Below are positions 22,673-32,822 of a stretch of 64,000 nt of DNA, one piece after another. The notes under the pieces are model-generated. The model was not told the DNA's origin, made no database searches, and worked only from the letters and a program-made list of their open reading frames with translations. The stretch comes from Chalciporus piperatus (taxonomy: Eukaryota; Basidiomycota; Agaricomycetes; Boletales; Boletaceae). How positions within the stretch are numbered: position 1 is the first letter of the stretch; every line of letters begins with the position of its first letter. Location: the NCBI GenBank assembly GCA_038093975.1, contig JBBPTG010000027.1, positions 124,001-188,000 on the forward strand, read 5' to 3'. The translations under genes and the position numbers were made by a program.

Positions 22673-25600
22673 ATGGACGACCACTCGGAAGATAGTCATG
22701 CACCGAGAAGACCACATCTCCGGGTCAGAATAAGGCCGGACACAACAGAAAAGGCTGCTAGTCGACCAGCAACTGCCTCGACGGATGAGGAGAAAGCTGC
22801 AGCCAAGGATGTCTCCAAGGATACTCCAACAACATCCACTATATCAACGCTTTTCAAGCGTTTCGTCAACAGTTTTCCATCTCTACAGTGGATACCCGCA
22901 AACTGGAACTGGTACAACGGGAAACCTGTCTTGCGGAGCGCGTTGGCTGCATGGATAGCTCTCGTGCTGTTTCTAATTCCGGGGGTACTGGACGTGCTCG
23001 GTCAAGTGAGTATCTCGCGTTCCGCGCCTCTTTCAGCTATACCCACGAAACATCTAGGCAGCGTTCCTGATCATAATCGGTAAACCACATCGAATTTCGT
23101 GACATATGGATTTCATTGACCCCTGGCATCCAGCATCCTTCCTGTCTCCACCAAGCGATCCATTCATCGCTGTCCTCGAGCGAGAACTTTTAATCCTTAT
23201 TCTAACGACACTAGCTTGGGCGTAAGTGGCCTTCCTGCACATCCTTTCTCGACTCAGAATCCTCTCAGCTGGTCGTGTCTTGGTCTTTTCTTCGCTAACC
23301 TTGCCCGATCCAATAAGAACCCGAACCCCTCTCCCGCTGGTATCATCTCAGGACAATATATCGAAGCAGCAGTGAGCCGCATTAATAATGCTCCAGTTTC
23401 TGATCGTACGTTTATACCTATTCAACCAGCCTACCGCCATCATAGCGGTTTTCCTCTTCTTCGGGACTGTATTTTTCTTGTATCTCAAATCCCGCTTGGG
23501 TCCAGGACCGTTCCTATTTGCATCTATATTTGCGTGCATATGTATCGGTAAGCCTGTTCATCCCGCGTAGCATATGTATCAGGGCTGACATTGCGGTTTA
23601 GACATTTCTTCGACAACTGCTGTTTTATATCCATACCCCTACTTCCTGGTATGCCAACTGCTTTTGTATTTTCCCGCGCTTATATTGCGTTTAGATCGGA
23701 AAAATCATTGTTTTGCCCCTGGCATTCCATTCTGCCATTGCAATTACACTCTCCGTCTGTTTTTTTCCAACCTCAATCTCGGCGTTGTTCACGAGGCGCC
23801 TGCAAGAAGCCCTTTCAGCCCTTATATCTGCATTACAGGAGCACCAAGAGCACTTGCAACAAGATATCACTTCTCCCGACTTCTCTGCAACCTCAATAGT
23901 GGCTGCCGTGGATAAAGCTGAGGGTGTACTTCCTCTGCTAGCTGCTGCGGCCCGTTTGCTGAAGGTCGACATCATTTACTCTCGCTTCGCGCCTACGGAT
24001 TATACTGAGATCCACTCACTGACGAGGCGACTCGTCGCCAGAGCAAATGGTATGAATATGTACTACACTTTGATTGATCCGACGAGAGAGCGGTTCCCCG
24101 TCACTCCTGCGCCATCAACTCCTGCGACACCCGGATTGTCTTCGCCTTCTTCCTCTAGACCTCCATCTCCAGAGCGTGATCACCGTCCACATCTAGATGG
24201 CCATGCCTCGGAGGGTAGGTCAAGCAGGCATCCACATCACCGCCATCATTCCGCTCCTCATGCACATCATTCCACTCTGCATATACATCCCTCTACGGGA
24301 ATCCATCATCGCAGGCGACGACACTCGCCACACAGGCACATTAGTCAAAGCACGCATAGCTCGCTACTTCACGTAGCATTGTCTCGCGCTGCAAGAAGAG
24401 GTACCGAATCACCGGTGGGAGTGTTCGAATCGCACCGTTATCTTAATCTCGAGGCAGTCCACATGTTTCATCCAGATTCGGAGAGATATGTAGCGAGGGC
24501 AACCGAGCTTCTGAGTATCGGGTCTCAGGACTTGCTCAACAGCTGCAAAACTGCTCTCCAGGGTGCATGTGACTGGCTTGCATCTGTTGGAGATAATCGG
24601 TTCGATTTCTGGGTCAGTCGAGAGGAAAAACAAAGGCTGTACAAAGAAAGAATAAAGAAATACGAAGACTTGCACAGCCAGTTGTCTAGAGCTTTGGAGG
24701 AGTTTGTGACTGATAAACGGTCAGTCTGAGATTATATCAGGTTAGCGATGCTGATTCTTTGTGGTTGGAAGGCTGGGCGTCTGTGATCCGTATACAGCAA
24801 TGTTTGCTTCCACTGACGACATGCTTACGGAACGCGATATACCACCTCACAGACATCTATTCCATTGTTACGTCTTTCAGTATCATTTGATGCGATTCGC
24901 CACTGGCATCCAAGACACAGTGAATAATCTAATCGTGCTTACCTCAGGGAGCGCAAGGCTTACTTGTGTTTGTAGCTCAGCGAGATTATTCGCCTTGAGA
25001 ACGAGAGAGTAGCACCCAAGGTATGGTTTCCGAAAATCAATCTGGAGCTGTCGAAATTGGTACCATGGACAACATGGGAGCCATCCGAAATGGTAGAGAG
25101 GGACGACGATGAGGATCCTGGTCAGTTCTTCTTGGATGATTGCACATCAAGATCCTGTCTGCCAACTCTGAAATTGTTCGCAGACATGATTCCTGGCTTG
25201 GATCCAACTGGCTTTGGCGATATTGGGAAGGCAGTACGCCGAGACCCCGACGCTCTCCCTCCTCGCAATGCGCTAGAAAGCGCGATGAATTGGGTATACA
25301 ATGCAACGAAAGGGATGGGAGGAGCAAACATCCTTTTTGCCGTCAAAGCAGGCATTTTGACAAGTCAGGTGCTCTACTTCTACTTTCCGCTGGATACTAA
25401 CTGGATAACTTCAGTCCTCCTAGCATTGCCATCATTTATTAAGTCGACTGCGAAAACAGCTTTTTGTGTGTTCGTTTTCTCTCTGTCGTCCACTTGACTC
25501 ACCACAAACATAAGTGAACAAATTTGTGTGGGCTATGTGAGTTCCTCCACGCACCTGCACTGTCCAAGACATATCTCATTCCATGAAGTTTCATGGGTCA

Positions 25601-27152
25601 GCTCACTCTCGCTCGATTCCGTGGGGACACCACCTTTGGACTCGTAGCACGTATCTTTAGCACCTTCGTAGGAGGCCTTATTGGTACTGTGATGTGGTTA
25701 GTGTGTCTTCGGATTAGCCTATCGTTCCTAGTCAGTGACCATGCACCAGGTACATATCGACCGGATCTGGCAGGGGAAGCCCATATGGCTTGGGAGCTGT
25801 GTGTCTTGTCTGCTTCCCGGTGTTCTTTTTCTTCCGCCTTTATTGGCCCGTTCCCCCGATGACCAACCTGATCATATTCGTCACGGCTGCCTTGGTAAGT
25901 TCGCTGGTCGAGGGATCATGTTGAGGTTGCGTCATGATTGCCTAACCTCTCTGCCTATAGGTCTTTGGATACTCGTATCAGGATACACATCTTGCTACGC
26001 CATCCTCTCCTGGATTCGGTATTGATGTTGCCTGGGTACGTTTTCCAAGCCGATTTGTTTCCAACAGTGACTCTAGATTTTCACAGAAACGCTTCGTTCT
26101 TGTGACGATTGGGGTTATGGCTGCTGGGTATGCCTCTGCTTGACCAGCGCTGCCCACTATTCTGAACTGTTGCTAGTATCTTCTCATTCCTCCCTCCGTC
26201 CACAACGATCCGTGCGTATCAGCGCAGAACCTTGGCTACCACCGTTTCAGAGCTCGGATCGGTGTACTGTTCCGTTGTCTCCCACGCGAACATGAAGAGA
26301 GAAGATGAGACTGCGGTAATCGTCCAGCGGCTTCTTGCGATTCAAAGCAAGCTAAAGAGATCACTTGTGCTGAAAACAAATGTTGTCTATGAGGTTTGTT
26401 CATGGTCTCTTCGATGGATTGATTTACTGATCGGTATTCTGTAAGTTTTCGCTCCGCGGTAGGTGGCCTGCCGAGAGGTATCAAAGGATCCTGGAACTAC
26501 AGATGTGCGACGAGTCTCTCTTATCATCACGTTGTCTGTTCACTGAAGATTCCGAATTTGCAGCCAAATCTTGTCTCACTTGTCTCACTTGATGTCCGTC
26601 GTCGAACATCTTGAACCTGCTTGGGTACATGCGTTCTTGAAGCGAACGCGCATGCTAGACTCAGACTTCCAGGGCGACGTATTAGCCGTGATAAGTACGT
26701 CCCTCTACGTTTCAATTACGAACGAGAACACTCAAGAGGAACCTCTTTCAATCAGGCCTGATCTCCTTCTCGCTTCGAACTGGAAATCCTCTCCCACAAG
26801 TCACTCCGTGTCCACTCCTCGATCGATTCATGGAACGACGTCATGGATTGAACGTTATTCACGAAGACTCTGAAGACGACTTTGGCCTTCCGAGAATGGT
26901 CACGTCCGAATTGCTCGAGAGTCTGCAGTATCTGTTGCGTCGACCGCTTTCTTCTCCATCTTGTCTTCTGACATTGTGGCGTCGTCTCGCCACGGTTGCA
27001 GGGTATTCTGCGTTGGTGTGTCTACTGCGTTTGGCATAGTGACCTCTCTCGACAAGTTGATGGTCGCCGCGAAAGAGCTTGTCGGGGAACAGTATCATAT
27101 CGACGGTGTAGGCATTCCGTTGTATCATCAAAGAACACCGACGCGCTCTTAG
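22673..27152 (+). CDS. FUSC/ArAE-like multi-pass membrane protein (ArAE_2 / DUF2421 type)
   Basis: Members of this fungal family have two blocks of about six membrane helices separated by soluble parts and are thought to be exporters related to aromatic-acid exporters; function is unproven. Helices are visible in VLRSALAAWIALVLFLIPGV, IAVFLFFGTVFFLYL and the frames around 23600-23780 for block one, and in VLLALPSFIKSTA, LVARIFSTFVGGLIGTVMW, FPVFFFFRLY, MTNLIIFVTAALVFGYSY and FVLVTIGVMAAG for block two. The middle holds a 40-residue histidine-rich loop (about 24225-24350). The C-terminal soluble part (HLSHLMSVVEHLEPAWVHAF, RMLDSDFQGDVLAV) matches the DUF2421 region. At least ten introns interrupt it; borders around 23050-23800 are uncertain. 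Start ATG 22673; stop TAG 27150-27152. Confidence 0.8.
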
Positions 27153-27381
27153 ACTCTCTTGGACTCGACGCTTGACTTTCTGCAGTTGTAACCATAAGCT
27201 ATTATTATTGTGTATGTAAACCACCAACTTGCTACCAACCGTTACCAGTATGAATATTATCGAGATCTATCGAGGTCAACATCGTGAGGGACGACTTTGC
27301 GATCGGTCGTGCCCTGCGTGACGAGCCTGGTATTTAAAGGAATGTAGTGATATGGACAATATGTCACATCTACGCCTGCAT

Positions 27382-29646
27382 CTAGTCCACAGACAGCAAT
27401 TTCGCTCGAACTCTAGGGATAACCTTGACCGGGAACGGTTCGGGCGCTCTGCATGTTCAAAATCCATGTCAGCACTTCACTTCGCCCAAAAGAAAACAAG
27501 CAACAAAACAGAAACTTAAAGAAAATCACTCACACTGCAACCCCGCTCGTCCACACCACGTCCTGCTCACCCCACCTCTCGTCCACCTTTTCAAACTCGA
27601 AACACGCTACGAGGGTCACGACCGTAGACCACAAGATCGCATCGGCGTAATATTTCCCCGCACATATCCTCCTCCCAGCACCGTAAGCATACCTCACGTC
27701 GTCATCCGTGAGAGTGGTCCCATCTTCGGCGAGGAACCGCTCCGGAATGAACTTCTCGGGGTGGGGGTATTTGTGTGAGCGAGATATAGCCCTGGAAAGA
27801 TCGACAACGTTTGAGGCGTGTCATTAATTGTTACATAGTTTATCAGCGCGTTGTTTTTCAGGGATAAGAGTTTCAAACAAAAAGGACTGACCAGATGTTG
27901 GATATAATCATCGTCCCTGTGGTGGTATCAAGCTAACGGTTCCGGTCGTGAGGAAACGAAAGTGAACTAACCCTTGGGAATGTAATATCGGTCGTAGACG
28001 TCAGACTGGCTCGTCTTATGCGGTATACCTTGCGATGAATCATTGTTAGTTCGCTGTTGATACCGGAGGCCAACGCGCGGGGCGGAAAGAACTTACCGAG
28101 CGGTGTGACGGGACGCCATCGCATGACTTCCCGAATCAACGCGTCGATATACGGGAGTGAGGACCTGTCGTCAAAGTTGGGTAAACGATCCATGTCGACA
28201 ACTTTGTCGATTTCGGCTTGAGCACGTCGTTGTACGTCGCGGTTAAGCAACATGGCAAGGAGGAAGACCATGAGCGTCGCTTCAGCCTGATGATCAGGGA
28301 AACGTCATGAGTTTCCAAGAGATTGGTGATTGTGAAAACTACAGTGCTTACGGTGCCAGATCCCGCTGCCATGAAGAAAAAGATTTTGTAAGAACGGGAG
28401 TCCTCAGGAGGACAAGGTCGTGCCAAGTTCTAACCTCCGAAAGCCGTACATGCAGCAGCCTTGATGTCCTCCTGTACATTTCCTTCATAACGTGACAACA
28501 GATCGCTTACCATCGACGAAGTTGACGTCTAGTGATAGTCAGGTCGGTCCACCAAGGCTACAAAGACAAGCTCACCGAAACATTCACAGCGTGATCAAAC
28601 GGCGCCTCGAGCATCTGCTTGGCATACACCTGACACTGCAGCGCATCTCGTCTGACCTGCGACCCAGGCAACCAGGTAGGAATGTACTTGACTTTGAGGT
28701 TCGCGCGAGTTAGAACAAACTACGATAAAGTTCCAGTGACCGTGACGTACTGAAAGGAAAGTTGGACACCATGGCCTCCCTCTCAGGCGTCATCGCACGT
28801 AACGAAAAAGCGAGCGTCCGTTCCAACACATGAAGTAACTCATCGTTCTTTGGTCGTGTCTCATACCCATATATGATGGCCATCATCAACGACGGAGAGT
28901 GACTGCAAAAGCACGCATTAATTGAAGTGAGATCGATGAAGTAGCCGAAACATACCCTCGGAGGCGATCCAGACATTCGTCCGGGGAGACGAGGATCCCT
29001 TTGGCGAGATCGCGTGCTTTCCGGAGCAGGAGTGGTTGGGTAGTTGGGAGAGTTGCTGGTCGGAAAGTCTGGTGTAACAACCGTCGGTGAAACCTCCACT
29101 TGTCACCATAAGGAAGAAAGCCCGAGCTCCAACCGAGACCGAAGCTACACGGGAAGTGTCAGATCTGGGCATCATGGACCCTATCGGAAGATACGACGAC
29201 TCGGAGAAAAGTACGAGGCTCGAGCCTGACACTCACAATTCGTTCGTGACGTATTGAGGTCGGTCAGAATACACCGATGAGCGTTCCTCCAGCAACGTCT
29301 GCGCGACCTCCTCCGAATTGATGACGACCACGTCTGTACCCATGAGACGAACGTACATGATCGGACCTGCCAGTGACGCGTCTCAACATTCCAAGAAGGA
29401 AAAGCGAGAGGAAGAGGGCGACTCACCATACTCATCTGCCCAGGCCTTGTAAGTCAACCATGGGGAACCGCGATCGACGCTCAGCGCACATCCCACAACC
29501 GGCAGATTCTTTGGACCAGGAGGCAACACAAGCCCAACTGGTACCGCCGACTCCGCCTTCCAACGCCTCAGGCTGTAAAGACCACCCACCCCAATCACGC
29601 CCAGCAAAAACTGAAGCGCATTGACATCTATACTGCCATTCATCAT
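27382..29646 (-). CDS. Cytochrome P450 monooxygenase
   Basis: A membrane-anchored microsomal P450 of the large basidiomycete groups often labelled O-methylsterigmatocystin-oxidoreductase-like; the substrate cannot be inferred. The N-terminal anchor is LQFLLGVIGVGGLYSL, followed by the proline hinge LPPGPKNLPVVG. Further blocks: WRFHRRLLHQTF (C helix), AAGSGT (I helix oxygen-binding AGxxT), LPYIDALIREVMRWRPVTPL (K helix ExxR), YPHPEKFIPERFL (PERF) and the heme loop YGAGRRICAGKYYADA, with the cysteine codon at 27662-27664. The last exon (about 27382-27446, ending PFPVKVIPRVRAKLLSVD) is joined by a GTGAGT/GCAG intron; without it the protein would stop early. The start uses the first of two adjacent ATGs. 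About twelve introns. Confidence 0.9.
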
Positions 29647-29752
29647 GGACCAGCCAAACGAAACGTGGCGGAGAAGAACTCGAAACTAAAGTGAGCTGTG
29701 AATGAGTCGAGTCGGTCGCACCTCTTTTCTTGCGGGAGGGCTCACGACTAAC

Positions 29753-29766
29753 TTATATATAATAAA
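29753..29766 (-). promoter_or_regulatory. TATA-like element of the P450 gene
   Basis: The minus strand reads TTTTATTATATATAAG about 110 bp upstream of the P450 start codon, a plausible core promoter. Confidence 0.4.
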
Positions 29767-30496
29767 ATCCACTGATGGCCGGCCCGTGTCACGATGCACA
29801 CGACATTGTCGTACGCGTTAGAAGGGTTCAAGGGACCGAAAAGAGGGTCGGTTCCGTTGCCCGCGTACGTTATTCAAAGTTCTAATAGGCTCGATTGAAT
29901 GTGAGGGCTCCGAGTCCTTGGTAGTCCTGGCGTGGCTCTGAACTTTGATTGGTGAAGGCCATACCGTAAAAGCATGAGGCCCTTGTCAGAAGAAACGACG
30001 ACGCGGACCGTGACTGCAGGGGACCAACCAAAGAACCGCAGTGCATCCTTCTCGTAGTCACGTAACGTTTTTGCGTGATTGGTTAGTTGCAAGCTCAGGC
30101 TGGCCACTTCGCAAGGAATTACCTGATGACTCCTACACCATATGTAAAAGTAAAAGAAAACACTTCGAAATTCGAATCTATGTGATGCTGTTTTCTGTTC
30201 GGCAGATAGTCTCGAACCAGACGTTCTAGGAACCGGCCGGGCTGACACCTGAACCTTCAAATTCGTTTTGGTCGCGGGAGGCTTCCGGGGAAGCGACCAA
30301 AACGGCTGGGTCGAGAGTCGAGACAGTTCGAGACTACCGGCAAATAGTTTGAGTTGAAAAGAAAACCGGAACAACATCTGAACAGACAAGATCCGGCCAA
30401 GCGTCTATCATAGGATCCAAAAAGTCTAAAAGGTACTTGCAGGGCACGCACTAACTGCACCACCGCCCCATGCCCAAATCCAACCCACCGGGCCGC
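29767..30496. other. Intergenic region between P450 promoter and BAG gene
   Basis: No gene recognised. A 171-codon open frame on the minus strand (29874-30389) has no known motif. The stretch contains a strong inverted repeat at 30264-30304. Confidence 0.4.
30264..30304. repeat. Perfect 12-bp inverted repeat with nested hairpin
   Basis: CGTTTTGGTCGC (30264-30275) is followed after 17 nt by its exact reverse complement (30293-30304). Inside, GCTTCC and GGAAGC form a second perfect 6-bp hairpin that overlaps the outer one. It lies about 190 bp beyond the stop codon of the BAG gene, so it could mark a transcript end, but this is a guess. Confidence 0.6.
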
Positions 30497-31531
30497 TCAT
30501 CGACCCGCCCACGCACCATCCAACCGATCCAACACACCCTGAACCTCTCTCACAGCAGCCTTCCGCTCCTGCCTCGCTTCTGGCCAATCGACACCCGAGA
30601 TATGTAATGCGTCCAGACGGAGAAGGGATTGGAGGAGGAGTTCGGAGAGTCGGGAGTGTTCCAGTGGGGTGGGTTTGGATAGCGATAGCGATGGTTGCGA
30701 CGATGGGGGTGACTCTTGCGCCTGAGACTGAGCTGGCGTACCTTCGCCAGACGCGGGGTGAGAAGGTGAAAGCGCGAGAACGAACGCGTCAACATCGGAC
30801 ACGAGCGTCGACCGCACGCGGTCGAGTTCGGTACGGATGGCGGAAATAGTACCCTCCTCTGTCTGTGGTGCCTTCTGTTTCTGTGGAAGCGGGCGGGCGG
30901 AAGGCGGTGCAGCACCATTTGCTGATTGTTTTTCTTCCAGGACGTGTCCACCAATAAGCGCGATCGTCGAGTTTTCCTTGATCTTGTACGCTGAGACTGT
31001 TACGCATTCCATACGCCAACGAGTTTATTCAGACAATCCATTTCACATGAGTTGAGACGAGACGAGACGAGATGGATAAAGAAACGCACGAGGAGCAGCA
31101 TCATCCTTCATCACCGCGCCAGCATGAACGAGTTTAAACGAACTAGCCGGCAAATGCGTATACTCCGCGAGATCAGCTCGAAGTTTTCCAAGTGGCGTGT
31201 TTGGAGGAGGGATTGGGAAATGGAGGACGTCTCGACCCCATTTGACGTGAATCATGGTGTTAAACGAACGACGTGGCTTGCGGAATGGGAAAGTGAAGAG
31301 TGCCAGTGCGGCACGGAGAAGCAGCACGAGGCTGAGCGCGACTGTTTGGTGGGCAAAAAAAGAGTCAGGACTGGACGTGTGATGGAGTAAGCTGGTGATG
31401 AATACCTGAATAAAGTGGAGACAGTTTGACTCGACGATTCTAATCCGGCCAAAATCTGTTCTGACAGAGTTGGGTGTGTCCGGAAACGGCAACTCTCGAC
31501 ACAACATATGTTCATTCGTATTAGCCGACAT
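30497..31531 (-). CDS. BAG-domain Hsp70 cofactor with ubiquitin-like segment
   Basis: BAG proteins bind the Hsp70 ATPase domain and act as nucleotide exchange factors. The second part of exon 1 (IHVKWGRDVLHFPIPPPNT, LGKLRADLAEYTHLPASSF, KLVHAGAVMKDD) is a ubiquitin-like fold, continued in exon 2 by SAYKIKENSTIALIGG. The BAG helices are at the C-terminus (SAIRTELDRVRSTLVSDVDA ... EHSRLSELLLQSLLRLDAL ... ERKAAVREVQGVLDRLD). One intron (GTGCGT ... AACAG, roughly 31008-31096) contains a GAGAC repeat. The start is uncertain: the ATG at 31531 gives an N-terminal extension with a hydrophobic stretch (TVALSLVLLLRAALALFTF) that would anchor the protein in a membrane, as in yeast Snl1; a downstream ATG at 31255 would give a soluble BAG1-like protein. 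Confidence 0.8.
31054..31072. repeat. GAGAC short tandem repeat
   Basis: A GAGAC pentamer is repeated about 3.5 times inside the intron of the BAG gene. Simple repeat of no evident function. Confidence 0.6.
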
Positions 31532-31665
31532 AGAATTTGCATGCTCGATGACCAGAGCTCTTGCTCAAGCCCTCACCAGCGAGACCCATTAAAACAACAA
31601 GTTGTCATTGTAATTTGTGGACATACGACCATACCAGTCAATCTCGGAAAAGGGAGGGGAAAAAA

Positions 31666-31743
31666 TCGACCTGCCTGGTTCGAACAGGCGACCTTGAAGG
31701 ATTTGAAGTACCGTTCAGGCTCTCCCAACTGAGCTAAGGCCGA
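31666..31743 (-). pseudogene. tRNA-Tyr relic A (inverted copy)
   Basis: Read on the minus strand, this has a 7-bp acceptor stem (TCGGCCT with AGGTCGA, one G-T pair), a normal D arm (GCTC/GAGC) and a perfect T arm (GCCTG TTCGAAC CAGGC), followed by a T run that could stop RNA polymerase III. The anticodon arm is damaged: the GTA triplet is still visible, but the preceding base is G in place of the invariant T33, and the lower stem has a mismatch. It differs from the intact tRNA-Tyr at 45108 in many places. Probably non-functional, although it may still be transcribed because both internal promoter boxes are intact. Confidence 0.7.
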
Positions 31744-31756
31744 GCAGCAATACTCC

Positions 31757-31926
31757 ACTTCCTGTACCAAGCCAGTGTCCTCCTGAACGGACTCCAACCT
31801 GCTCCCCCTAATCGTCGTCATCGTCGCCGAACCCACGTAAGGACACCGAGGGAGATGCTTCTCTTCCATCAAAGAAGAGTTTGAAGCGATGGAGAGTGGT
31901 GAGCGTATCAGAGTTGTCGAGGAGTT
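31757..31926 (+). pseudogene. Fragment of the RPP21 gene 5' exon
   Basis: Plus-strand bases 31757-31809 are identical over 53 nt to the RPP21 coding strand (complement of 44332-44384), encoding FLYQASVLLNGLQPAPP. Similarity with small indels then continues to about 31926, covering the KDTEGDAS and SELS regions, but the frame is lost and stops appear. The RPP21 start codon and promoter are missing: the fragment begins only 13 bp from tRNA relic A. It is a decayed duplicate, not a gene. Confidence 0.85.
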
Positions 31927-32822
31927 CCAGAAAAATGAAGCTTTGTCGAGCATGTGAGAGATGGATATAGATGACAACTTTGTCAAATCAAGGAAGCGTC
32001 AATGATGATGCTTGCTAGATGTCCCCCCCCGACAGGATATCCCATCCGAGAAAGTGTCCACGTCCACGTGGGCAAGCGACAAGTCCACCATAAATTCAGT
32101 CCTGGTCTGTTTCAATGTTCATGGATAACTTCCAAATGAGCTTCGAGCCATAGGATCTCCAGATGAATATATGATGGACAATACAATCAATGTAGAAAAC
32201 ATACATTGAACCCCCATCAAAGAATTGGTTGGGCAGCGACAGTAGTAAATAGTAAAAAATCAATTGTACTCCGCGCAGAACAAAAATGACTCTTAAGATA
32301 CATCAGATTCACAACGCACGAATGGGCAAACGATCAGCACAACGAAAATAAATCACCTGGTCAATGACTGATAAGAAAAACGTAGCATAGTATAGCGTTG
32401 AGTAGGTAAATCACAAATGCATGTAAAACACGAGTATGAATGACAGAGGGTATTAAACGACCAGCGTTGGTGATACGGTGAATGAGTGGCGTTCAAGTCG
32501 GTGAGATGGAGTGGGTATAATACGAGTGTGATGTCCCCGACGCAATGTGTGGGTGGAGGGAGATGCTCCACTGCGGGTGATTACCGGAGGGTGGTAGAAG
32601 GTGATAGAACGATAACCAGTGCTTCGCGTGTTTTCAGCAGATTGGGGATCGCAACTAGAGAAACTGCTTGAGCGAGAAGGTGGCGCTATAAGAGTCTGAT
32701 GTTTGTTTCGACGTGCTTTGCACGGTGTCATCGATCACCGGTCGCGAGGACAAGACCGTGGCATGGTGTGGCCCTCCTCGAGATTTGTTACAAGGTGAGA
32801 AGCATCGTCAGAGACTCTGCGC
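31927..32822. other. Intergenic region, PBS2-like 3' flank
   Basis: About 900 bp of AT-richer DNA with no recognisable gene. Several short frames are present on the minus strand near 32353-32731 but none looks like coding sequence. It likely includes the 3' untranslated region of the PBS2-like gene. Confidence 0.4.
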
